NCBI GenBank assembly: GCA_016207475.1
Contig: JACQPM010000035.1
Span: 1 to 13,132 of the forward strand
Direction: 5' to 3'
Length of the DNA: 13,132 bases
DNA from: Methanobacteriota archaeon
Lineage (GTDB): Archaea > Hydrothermarchaeota > Hydrothermarchaeia > Hydrothermarchaeales > JACQPM01
The first letter of the stretch is position 1. Each line of letters opens with the position of its first letter. The position numbers were made by a program, and so were the translations under genes. A model generated the notes under the pieces. It did not search any database. It saw only the letters and a program-made list of their open reading frames with translations, and had not been told where the DNA came from. Below are positions 5,862-11,403 of the stretch, one piece after another.

Positions 5862-6533
5862 ATGCGAGCGACCTGGCACGGCCACGCCTGCTTCGAGATC
5901 GCGGGCGAGAAGCGGATCCTCATTGACCCTTTCCTGAGGGGGAACCCCACTGCGGATATCGGCCCCGGTGATGTCCATCCGGACATCCTCCTCATCACCC
6001 ACGGCCATGAGGACCACCTGGGGGACGCGGTGGAGATCGCCAGGAGGGCGAAGCCCAAGGTCGCCTGCATCCACGAGATCTCGGTCTACCTGGGGGAGGA
6101 GGGGATCGAGGCGGAGGGGATGAACTTCTACGGCACCCTCGACCTGGGGGGCGTCCTGGTGACGATGGTCCCTGCCTGGCACTCCAGCAGCCACGCGGGG
6201 CGGTACATGGGGACCGCCGCCGGCTTCGTCATCGAGATGGACGGGCGGAGGATATACCACGCCGGAGACACGGGCCTCTTCAGCGATATGAAGCTCATAG
6301 GGGAGCTCTTCAAGCCGGACCTCTTCCTGGTCCCCATCGGGGACCGCTACACCCTCAGCCCGGCCCTGGCTGCGAGGGCCGTGGAGCTGGTCTCCCCCCG
6401 CGTGGCGATCCCCATGCACTTCGGGACGTTCCCGGTCCTCGTGAAGGAGGCGACGGAGTTCCGGGAGCTGGTAGAGGCTAAAGGGAAGACGAAAGCCGTC
6501 ATTCTCCGGCCTGGGGAGAGCTACGAGCTCTGA
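5862..6533 (+). CDS. UPF0173 family metal-dependent hydrolase (metallo-beta-lactamase fold)
   Basis: This encodes 223 residues, the usual length for the family, from ATG 5862 with GGTGA 6 bases upstream. The metal-binding motif THGHEDHLGD (46-55) is the HxHxDH signature of the metallo-beta-lactamase superfamily. Further metal ligands are expected at H107 (AWHSSS), D136 (AGDTGLF) and H186 (PMHFGTFP). The N-terminal WHGHACFEI and IDPFLRGNP are typical of UPF0173/YtkL proteins, relatives of UlaG ascorbate-6-phosphate lactonase. All catalytic residues are present, so an active cytosolic hydrolase is expected; the substrate is unknown. Its GC-rich codon use differs sharply from the gene just upstream. 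The stop is 4 bases from the stop of the convergent lipoprotein gene. Confidence 0.94.
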   Translation: MRATWHGHACFEIAGEKRILIDPFLRGNPTADIGPGDVHPDILLITHGHEDHLGDAVEIARRAKPKVACIHEISVYLGEEGIEAEGMNFYGTLDLGGVLVTMVPAWHSSSHAGRYMGTAAGFVIEMDGRRIYHAGDTGLFSDMKLIGELFKPDLFLVPIGDRYTLSPALAARAVELVSPRVAIPMHFGTFPVLVKEATEFRELVEAKGKTKAVILRPGESYEL

Positions 6534-6537
6534 GCCG

Positions 6538-7293
6538 CTATTTTCCCCGCTTAACCCTCTTCTCCAGGAAGGCGAGGGTCTTTCCCCAGGCATCCCTGGT
6601 CTCCTCCGGGGCATAGCCCCCGCCGGTAGGGTTTGCGAAGGCGTGGCCCACCCCCGGGTAGACGTAGACCTCGTTCTCGACCCCGGCCGCATCGAGGGAT
6701 GCCCTGAACTCCTCCACGGTGGCTATGGGTATCGATCTATCCTGGTCGCCGAAGATCCCGAGGACGGGCCCCTTCATCGCAGAGAGCTTCCCAGGGTCGG
6801 TCTCTAGCCGCCCGTAGTAGATGACAGTCGCCGCCAGGTCCTCCCCGCTGAGGGCCAGCTGCAGGCTCCAGCCGCCCCCGAAGCACCAGCCCAGGGAGGC
6901 GATGGAATCCTTTGCGACGTTCTCCCTGGACCTGAGGAAGCCGACGGCGCTCTTGAGGTTCCTCAGGGCCTCCGCGGAGTTGTTACTCACCTCAGAGGAG
7001 AGCTCCCGGGCCTCCCCAGGGTTGGTGGCCACCCGATCGCCGTAGAGGTCAACGGCCAGTACCACGTATCCCTCCCTTGAGAGCTGGTCCGCCATGTCAC
7101 GGATATTGTCGTTCAGCCCCCACCATTCGTGGATCATGACCACGCCAGGATACTTACCTGGCTGCCCGGGCTCGGCCAAGTAGCCGGTGTAGCCGTCTCC
7201 ATAGAGAACATTGCCCCTTGCTTCCTCCGGCGGCTGGGACTGGCCGAGGCATGCGGAGAGGAGCAGGACGAGGAGTACCGCCACGATCCTCAT
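6538..7293 (-). CDS. Dienelactone-hydrolase-family lipoprotein
   Basis: This encodes 251 residues from ATG 7293. The frame stays open upstream to 7398, but that stretch overlaps the CBS gene, and the signal peptide starts cleanly at MRIVAVLL. Residues 1-15 form a lipoprotein signal ending LLSAC (C15), so the enzyme is probably tethered outside the membrane. The alpha/beta-hydrolase body has VVMIHEWWGLND, VDLYGD, the nucleophile motif GWCFGG with C137, FGDQDRSIP with D185 and GVGHAF with H217. That Cys-Asp-His triad is the dienelactone hydrolase type. Most family members are cytosolic; an exported version may hydrolyse lactones or esters outside the cell. The gap to the CBS gene is 43 bases and contains a weak TATA-like GATTAAGAG at about 7316-7324, so it may be a separate unit or the end of an operon. 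Confidence 0.92.
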   Translation of the reverse strand: MRIVAVLLVLLLSACLGQSQPPEEARGNVLYGDGYTGYLAEPGQPGKYPGVVMIHEWWGLNDNIRDMADQLSREGYVVLAVDLYGDRVATNPGEARELSSEVSNNSAEALRNLKSAVGFLRSRENVAKDSIASLGWCFGGGWSLQLALSGEDLAATVIYYGRLETDPGKLSAMKGPVLGIFGDQDRSIPIATVEEFRASLDAAGVENEVYVYPGVGHAFANPTGGGYAPEETRDAWGKTLAFLEKRVKRGK

Positions 7294-7336
7294 GATAATT
7301 ATAATAGGCCTGGAAGCTCTTAATCCTTTCTGGGCT

Positions 7337-8140
7337 TTAGAGTCTTGGCGAAGCCGTCTCCTCTGTGAGCTCCATGAGCCTCCGCCATATCTTCTCACGG
7401 TGCCTGGGCGGGACCTTCAGGAAGTCGGTCACGGAGACGATCCCCACCAGCCTGCCGCCCTCCATGACCGGGAGCCTCTTCACCTTCTTCTCCCTCATGA
7501 CCCTGGAGACCTCCACGATATCTGCCCCGGAGTCTGTGCATATCGGTGGGGAGGCCATGATCTCACCCAGGGTGAGGGTCGCGGGGTCCTTGGACTCCAG
7601 GAAGACCTTTATTATATCCTGGCGGGTCACCATCCCCAGGACCTGGCCCCCTTCGGCCACCACTATGCAGCCCACGTCCTTCTCGCATGTCTTCCTGGCG
7701 GCTTCCGGCACCGATGTACCCGGAGGGAGGGTGAAGACGTTCCTGCTCATAAGGCTAGAGACCATGACAGGTGTGGGCACCTCCGAGATCTCCAATCTGA
7801 GGCCAGACTTCCTGAGGGCCTCGATCAGTTCCGTCTCGGCGGATGATACGAAGACGGTCAGAAGGCCCCGGGCCGCCTTGGCTATGCCCTCCGCCTCCTC
7901 CTCGATCCTCTCAGCCTCCACCGCCTCGACCTTGGACTGGACTTTGTATCTCCTACCGAGCTCTTCCATGCGGTAGACATTCTCGGCTGTTTGGGGGGTA
8001 GACTTCAGGGAGTAGAGGATGAATACTACTCTCATCTCCCCGTAGGCGAACTTGCCAGAGATGGCCTGGAGGACCCTCCGGGCAATGACGACGCCCTCCT
8101 CCATAGCCGCGTCGTTGCAGAGGATCCCTATAGAGTCCAC
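7337..8140 (-). CDS. Protein with an unrecognised N-terminal domain and two CBS domains
   Basis: This encodes 267 residues from a GTG at 8140; no ATG, GTG or TTG in this frame precedes it before a stop at 8162-8164. CBS domain 1 spans about 125-182 (LMSRNVFTLPPG, CIVVAEGGQVLGMVTRQDII) and CBS domain 2 about 190-245 (EIMASPPICTDSG, RLPVMEGGRLVGIVSVTDFL). Such pairs bind adenine nucleotides such as AMP, ATP or S-adenosylmethionine and act as sensors. Residues 1-120 alternate strands and helices (MDSIGILCND, MRVVFILYSL, LLTVFVSS) like a small Rossmann or universal-stress-type fold. I see no ATP-binding glycine motif there. The protein is cytosolic, with no enzymatic motif, and it sits between two lipoprotein genes. 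CBS is certain; partner and ligand are unknown. Confidence 0.9.
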   Translation of the reverse strand: MDSIGILCNDAAMEEGVVIARRVLQAISGKFAYGEMRVVFILYSLKSTPQTAENVYRMEELGRRYKVQSKVEAVEAERIEEEAEGIAKAARGLLTVFVSSAETELIEALRKSGLRLEISEVPTPVMVSSLMSRNVFTLPPGTSVPEAARKTCEKDVGCIVVAEGGQVLGMVTRQDIIKVFLESKDPATLTLGEIMASPPICTDSGADIVEVSRVMREKKVKRLPVMEGGRLVGIVSVTDFLKVPPRHREKIWRRLMELTEETASPRL

Positions 8141-8174
8141 ATCACTCGCCCATCGTCTTAGTTATCCTGATCCC

Positions 8175-8183
8175 TTATTAATT
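8175..8183 (-). promoter_or_regulatory. TATA box of the CBS-protein gene
   Basis: The minus strand reads AATTAATAA, centred about 39 bases before the GTG at 8140, predicting a leader of about 13 bases. It lies just after the TAA (8190-8192) that would end the broken small gene, so the CBS gene probably has its own promoter. Confidence 0.45.
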
Positions 8184-8189
8184 CTAGGT

Positions 8190-8407
8190 TTACATCCATG
8201 CCAAATACTCCTCCACCATCGCCTTCAGACTTCTCCACCAGGTCCTTCTTCTCCTTCCACTCCTTTATGAGCTCCTTGCTCGTCCCCAGCTCCCGCTCCC
8301 ACTCATCGACCTGGTCCTTATCATGGGTTGAGGTCCAGGAAGTCGGGCGCCCTCTCGGGCAGCCTGTACTTTATGATCCAGTACCACCGGCTGTACTCGA
8401 GCATCAT
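8190..8407 (-). pseudogene. Small gene read through two frame changes (broken or recoded), about 71 residues
   Basis: The start ATG at 8407 overlaps the stop of the lipoprotein gene as ATGA. Frame one gives 28 codons (MMLEYSRWYW to FLDLNP) and meets TGA TAA at 8318-8323. From 8322 the next frame (+1) has no start codon but shows typical coding for about 30 residues, starting DKDQVDEWERELG and rich in GAG, AAG and CTC. After about 8233 that frame turns to A/T-ending codons, while the third frame (another +1) continues well as SLKAMVEEYLAWM and stops at TAA 8190-8192. Joined, the three parts make a coherent 71-residue helical protein with GC-rich third positions throughout. It is either a pseudogene with two one-base insertions, assembly errors, or programmed frameshifting. 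I recognise no family. Only the 28-codon first part (8321-8407) is conventionally translatable. Confidence 0.6.
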
Positions 8408-8982
8408 CTGACCCTCACGGAGAAGTTGAGCCTCTGGACCCCGGCCGCCGACCGGACCTCGAGGAGGACGTCCCCATCCCCGGCCTTCCAGGCGTAGACG
8501 AACCAGAAGATGTGGCGCTCCTCCCGGGGGCCCAGGCGGGGGATCACCTGGGTGTGGGGGGCATCCTTCTGGTCGTAAGCCACGGTGACGGGCCTCAGGT
8601 TGTCGCTGGTGAAGGAGATCTCGGCAGTTACGTTCTCCAGGGTGGTATCCCCCATGTTCCTGATGCGATACTCCGCCCGGAAGTGGGCCCCCTGGAGGAG
8701 GTAGGTGAGGTTCGAGAAAGCCCTGAGGCGCTCCACGAGGAGGGGCCCTGCCCTGGGCATCTCCGAGGCTGGAGCCCCCGGAGGTGGGGTAGGGGTGGGC
8801 GCGGCCGTGAAGGATGGCCGCGCAGTGGGGGATGGAAGAGGGGGCACGGTGGAGGGGCCTTCCACAGGTTGGGACGTGGTAGGGGGAACAGACTGGGAGA
8901 GGGGACTCTCCTGTGGTGTAGAAGAGAGACAACCCGCCCCTATGAGGATGACGAGGGTCCAGAAGAGTACCCGATGCTCCAT
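8404..8982 (-). CDS. Pro/Thr-rich lipoprotein with a C-terminal Ig-like domain
   Basis: This encodes 192 residues from ATG 8982, preceded by the strong Shine-Dalgarno sequence GGGAGGGGATC at 8983-8993. A lipoprotein signal ends ILIGAGC (C18). Residues about 20-75 are a low-complexity Ser/Thr/Pro stalk. Residues about 80-192 form a beta-rich domain with FRAEYRIRNMGDTTLENVTAEI and VRSAAGVQRLNFSVRV, the pattern of CARDB-like or other Ig-like adhesion folds that organise strands around N-x-G-D turns. It is likely an outer surface protein held by a lipid anchor. No catalytic motif is visible. Its stop codon overlaps the start of the broken small gene, so the two were probably one operon. The lipoprotein call is firm; the exact domain family is not. 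Confidence 0.87.
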   Translation of the reverse strand: MEHRVLFWTLVILIGAGCLSSTPQESPLSQSVPPTTSQPVEGPSTVPPLPSPTARPSFTAAPTPTPPPGAPASEMPRAGPLLVERLRAFSNLTYLLQGAHFRAEYRIRNMGDTTLENVTAEISFTSDNLRPVTVAYDQKDAPHTQVIPRLGPREERHIFWFVYAWKAGDGDVLLEVRSAAGVQRLNFSVRVR

Positions 8983-9040
8983 GATCCCCTCCCTAGATGG
9001 CTGAGAGAAGATTAACGAGGAGAGGGATAATGCGAGGGGG

Positions 9041-9568
9041 TCAGAGCTTCAGGAGTTCCTTCCCCTTCTCGATGGCTATGCCGCAGGGCATGGGCAGCTT
9101 GGAGGCTGCCCTCGTGAGGGAATCTCGTCCCGACTGGTAGTGGGGCAGGTTCACGCGTATGGTCATGACCTTCTGCCCCTTCCGCACCACGGCGCCCAGG
9201 CCCACCGCCTTACCGAAGGACCGGCGCATCCCGTCAGAGACCCTATCGGCCCCGGCCCCTGTCGCCTGTTTGTTCTCCCTCAGGACGTTGTGGGGATATA
9301 CGCGGAACTTGAGGTAGTAGCCTGTCTTCCCGGTCATCTTGAGGAGGTGCCTGTTGGCAGCGACCCTGGATGCTTCGAGGGCGTTGTGGGTGATCTGGGA
9401 AGGCTCCTTGGCGCAGAGGGACATCTCCAGGTCGAACTTGTCTGTTGCCACCAGTTCCCCCATGTCGAAGATGGTGATCTTGGAGCCTGGGGTCCCCTTC
9501 ATGTACTCCTTCCGGGTGTAGGCCCTGTTCTTTGGGACCCTGTAGATTCTTCCGGGCTTGATGGCCAT
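9041..9568 (-). CDS. rpl10e: Large-subunit ribosomal protein uL16 (archaeal L10e)
   Basis: This encodes 175 residues, a usual length for archaeal L10e. The opening MAIKPGRIYRVPKNRAYTRKE, the segment LVATDKFDLEMSLCAKEPSQITHNALEASRVAANR-like core (residues about 40-73), KTGYYLKFRVYPHNVLRENK and the loop GADRVSDGMRRSFGK (the tRNA-facing P-site loop) all match the archaeal/eukaryotic branch of uL16. It helps to shape the aminoacyl and peptidyl tRNA sites of the 50S subunit. The ATG at 9568 is preceded by GGTGA 4 bases upstream, and a clear TATA box lies at 9602-9609. It stands alone here with unrelated neighbours, as is usual for this gene outside the main ribosomal clusters. Confidence 0.97.
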   Translation of the reverse strand: MAIKPGRIYRVPKNRAYTRKEYMKGTPGSKITIFDMGELVATDKFDLEMSLCAKEPSQITHNALEASRVAANRHLLKMTGKTGYYLKFRVYPHNVLRENKQATGAGADRVSDGMRRSFGKAVGLGAVVRKGQKVMTIRVNLPHYQSGRDSLTRAASKLPMPCGIAIEKGKELLKL

Positions 9569-9601
9569 AGTTCACCGAGGGCTTCCTCTCGATCCGGGGC
9601 G

Positions 9602-9609
9602 TATATAAA
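9602..9609 (-). promoter_or_regulatory. TATA box of rpl10e
   Basis: The minus strand reads TTTATATA, a perfect euryarchaeal consensus, centred about 37 bases before ATG 9568. This allows a leader of about 11 bases that carries the GGTGA ribosome binding site. It is the best promoter in the window, as expected for a ribosomal protein. Confidence 0.75.
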
Positions 9610-9610
9610 T

Positions 9611-10207
9611 CTAACGCTGTGAACGCAGGGCCTCTGCCCAGACCTCGTCCGCGATCTGGACCAGCTCAGGGTAAGGGATGAGGCGATCGGTCCATAGCTT
9701 TTCGAAGATCTCCTTGGATACCTGGATGGGGAGGCCGTAGTCGATCTTCAGGAAGTACTGGAAATAGGCGAAGCGCCTGTCCCGGGAGATCCCCTCTCCC
9801 CTCAGCCTGGCGTCCAGGTTGACGTTCCAGAGCTCGCAGAGGAGGCGGGAGAGGGGGGTCTCCCTGTCTGTGACCTTCCGCACGACCTCTATTGCAAGGG
9901 TATCGTAAGCCATGTCGTACATGAAGGCCGGGTTGAGCTCGTCGGAGATGTGCATCAGCTCGTGCCTTATCTCGTTCTCCTGGGCCGAGGCCGGATCGAA
10001 GTGGTAGACGATGCAGTTGCCACCTATACCTCCCCGCAACTCCACGCTGCTCATCCCGCACCCGACTATCAGGGTCTTGCCCACCTTGCCATCGATGCCC
10101 ACCTCCAGCGCGATACGCGCCACCTTGGACCTGAGCTCCTCCCGATCCAGGGCGAGCTTCATGTCCCTGGCGAGCTTCTCCAGGCTGGCGTGTATCTCCA
10201 CCTCCAT
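9611..10207 (-). CDS. Conserved-looking protein with an HExxH zinc-metallopeptidase motif
   Basis: This encodes 198 residues from ATG 10207. The frame is open to 10345, but that part overlaps engB, and a TATA box at 10230-10238 fits the shorter form. The central motif RHELMHISDE contains HELMH (residues 82-86), the HExxH zinc site of gluzincin-type metallopeptidases. A possible third ligand is E125 in ELWNVNLDARL, about 40 residues later. Around it are a glycine-rich strand pair (LIVGCGMSSVELRGG, NCIVYHF) that could be a substrate-lining edge, and a helical C-terminal third. There is no signal peptide or membrane helix, so it should act in the cytosol. I do not recognise a named family. It stands between rpl10e and engB with its own promoter. 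It could also be a metal-binding protein without peptidase activity. Confidence 0.82.
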   Translation of the reverse strand: MEVEIHASLEKLARDMKLALDREELRSKVARIALEVGIDGKVGKTLIVGCGMSSVELRGGIGGNCIVYHFDPASAQENEIRHELMHISDELNPAFMYDMAYDTLAIEVVRKVTDRETPLSRLLCELWNVNLDARLRGEGISRDRRFAYFQYFLKIDYGLPIQVSKEIFEKLWTDRLIPYPELVQIADEVWAEALRSQR

Positions 10208-10229
10208 GGCCCCCCTAAAGACCCCCGAG

Positions 10230-10238
10230 GATAAAAAC
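10230..10238 (-). promoter_or_regulatory. TATA box of the HExxH-protein gene
   Basis: The minus strand reads GTTTTTATC, centred about 27 bases before ATG 10207, so the mRNA would start at or just before the ATG. It overlaps the engB stop codon region by no more than the gap allows. Confidence 0.55.
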
Positions 10239-10239
10239 T

Positions 10240-10806
10240 TTAACCCTTGGCCCTTGCCCTCTCCTGTATAAGAGTTTTCAACTCCCGCAGCCCCTCCCTG
10301 GTCTTGGCTGAGAAGGGGACGATGACGGCCCTCCAGCCCTGCCAAGGGGGCGCCAGGCCGAGGTACGTGCAGATGGCATCCAGGATCTCGTCCCTGGCGC
10401 CCCCTGGGATCTTGTCGATTTTGTTCGCCACCACTATGGGGTTGAGGCCGAGCTCGTTCAGGAAGTGATAGAGCTCCACCTCCACAGGTATCTGGCCCCG
10501 GGCCTCCCAGCGCAGGGCGATCTCCACGAAGTCCCTGGCGTCCACCACCTCCACGGCGAAGGCTATGTCGCGCCCCTCCTCCAGCCTCCTGACGATGTAG
10601 TCCTTCACCGCCTCCTGCTCCTCCCGCCCCATGAAGCCGAAGCCCGGCAGGTCCAGGATCGTGTAGCGGCCGTGGGGGACCAGGTTGGGCCTCACGGTCG
10701 TCCCTGGCTTCTTCCCGACCCTGACCTTCACCCCCGTCAGGGCCCTTATGGTGGATGATTTCCCAACGTTCGACCGCCCCACGAAGGCGATCTTGTCCCT
10801 CTCCAT
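10240..10806 (-). CDS. engB: GTP-binding protein EngB (YihA family ribosome-assembly GTPase)
   Basis: This encodes 188 residues with all G motifs of the TrmE-Era-EngA-EngB class: G1 GRSNVGKSS (10-18), G2 threonine at 36-37 in KKPGTT, G3 DLPG (52-55) within LDLPGFGFMG, G4 NKID (128-131) and G5 SAK (166-168). EngB in bacteria is needed for late 50S assembly; archaeal members are assumed to act similarly. The protein is cytosolic and of typical length. The ATG at 10806 is only 4 bases after the leuD stop, and GGAGAAGGT at the end of leuD can serve as the ribosome binding site. So the two genes are very likely one transcript, although their functions are unrelated. Confidence 0.96.
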   Translation of the reverse strand: MERDKIAFVGRSNVGKSSTIRALTGVKVRVGKKPGTTVRPNLVPHGRYTILDLPGFGFMGREEQEAVKDYIVRRLEEGRDIAFAVEVVDARDFVEIALRWEARGQIPVEVELYHFLNELGLNPIVVANKIDKIPGGARDEILDAICTYLGLAPPWQGWRAVIVPFSAKTREGLRELKTLIQERARAKG

Positions 10807-10810
10807 GGGG

Positions 10811-11308
10811 CTACCTTCTCCGGGCGAGCTCCCTCTTGGTGTACTCCACCAGCCCCCCCGACTCCATCAGCGCGAGGAGGAACTTCGGGAGGGGCTTGAA
10901 GGCGTGCTCCCTGCCGGTGGCCAGTTCCTTGATACTCCCCTTGGCGAAGTCCACCTCCAGAAGGTCTCCGTCCCTGGCCTCCACCCTCGCCTCGATGACC
11001 GGGAGGCCTATGTTGACGGCGTTCCTGAAGAAGATCCTGGCGAAGGACCTGGCGATGACGCAGGATATCCCGGCGCCCATGAGGGCCCTGGGGGCGTGCT
11101 CCCGGCTGGAGCCGCACCCGAAGTTCTCCTCGGCCACTATGATATCCCCCGCCTTCACCTCCCTGGCGAGATCGGGCCTCACCTTCTCGAAGACGTGCCT
11201 CGCCAGCTCCTTCGGGTCCCCCGTGACCAGGTACTCCGCCGGTATGACCTGGTCCGTGTCCACGTTGGGCCCGAAGCGCCAGACGCGCCCCTTTATCCTC
11301 CGCTCCAT
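10811..11308 (-). CDS. leuD: 3-isopropylmalate dehydratase small subunit (LeuD / homoaconitase small-subunit family)
   Basis: This encodes 165 residues from ATG 11308; the longer open frame to 11380 would overlap the promoter region. Hallmarks are GPNVDTDQVIPAEYL (13-27), ENFGCGSSREHAPRAL (61-76), and RSFARIFFRNAVNIGLPVI (87-105). This is the swivel domain that joins a LeuC-type [4Fe-4S] large subunit. In leucine synthesis the enzyme isomerises 2- and 3-isopropylmalate. Archaeal paralogues act as homoaconitase in methanogens and lysine makers; the loop residue after YL helps to separate them. Here the loop reads YLVT, without the Arg of known homoaconitases, favouring isopropylmalate. That assignment is tentative. 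The large subunit is not in the window. The gene leads an operon with engB. Confidence 0.94.
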   Translation of the reverse strand: MERRIKGRVWRFGPNVDTDQVIPAEYLVTGDPKELARHVFEKVRPDLAREVKAGDIIVAEENFGCGSSREHAPRALMGAGISCVIARSFARIFFRNAVNIGLPVIEARVEARDGDLLEVDFAKGSIKELATGREHAFKPLPKFLLALMESGGLVEYTKRELARRR

Positions 11309-11330
11309 GGAGGTGAATCGGCGCGGGGGT

Positions 11331-11343
11331 AGAAATAGATTTT
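11331..11343 (-). promoter_or_regulatory. Likely TATA region of leuD-engB
   Basis: The minus strand reads AAAATCTATTTCT, centred about 29 bases before ATG 11308. No Shine-Dalgarno sequence precedes that ATG (the context is CACCTCCATG), which fits a leaderless mRNA from this element. A second candidate, TACTATATTAA, lies at 11359-11369 and would give a leader of about 30 bases. Confidence 0.4.
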
Positions 11344-11358
11344 GGGCCCATGAATAAC

Positions 11359-11367
11359 TTAATATAG
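11359..11367 (+). promoter_or_regulatory. TATA box of the hyfB-like gene
   Basis: TTAATATAG is centred about 41 bases before ATG 11404. This predicts a 15-base leader carrying GGTGAT (11395-11400) as ribosome binding site. The element is nearly symmetric and also resembles a TATA box on the minus strand, toward leuD. Confidence 0.55.
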
Positions 11368-11403
11368 TACGCCTGGGCAAGGGGGGAAAATTCTGGTGAT
11401 GGG

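Noticed and set aside
5754..6692. A 312-codon open frame on the minus strand opposite UPF0173
   Set aside because: The plus-strand protein has a full set of metallo-beta-lactamase motifs; the antisense frame is an Arg/Pro/Gly-rich shadow caused by high GC.
10208..10345. N-terminal extension of the HExxH protein
   Set aside because: It lies within engB in another frame, and a TATA box at 10230-10238 places the transcript start after it.
11306..11356. Short plus-strand frame starting ATGGAGGTGAAT, with a Shine-Dalgarno-like GGAGGTGA inside
   Set aside because: It is only 16 codons long, antisense to the leuD start, and the ribosome-binding-like sequence has no start codon at the right distance.
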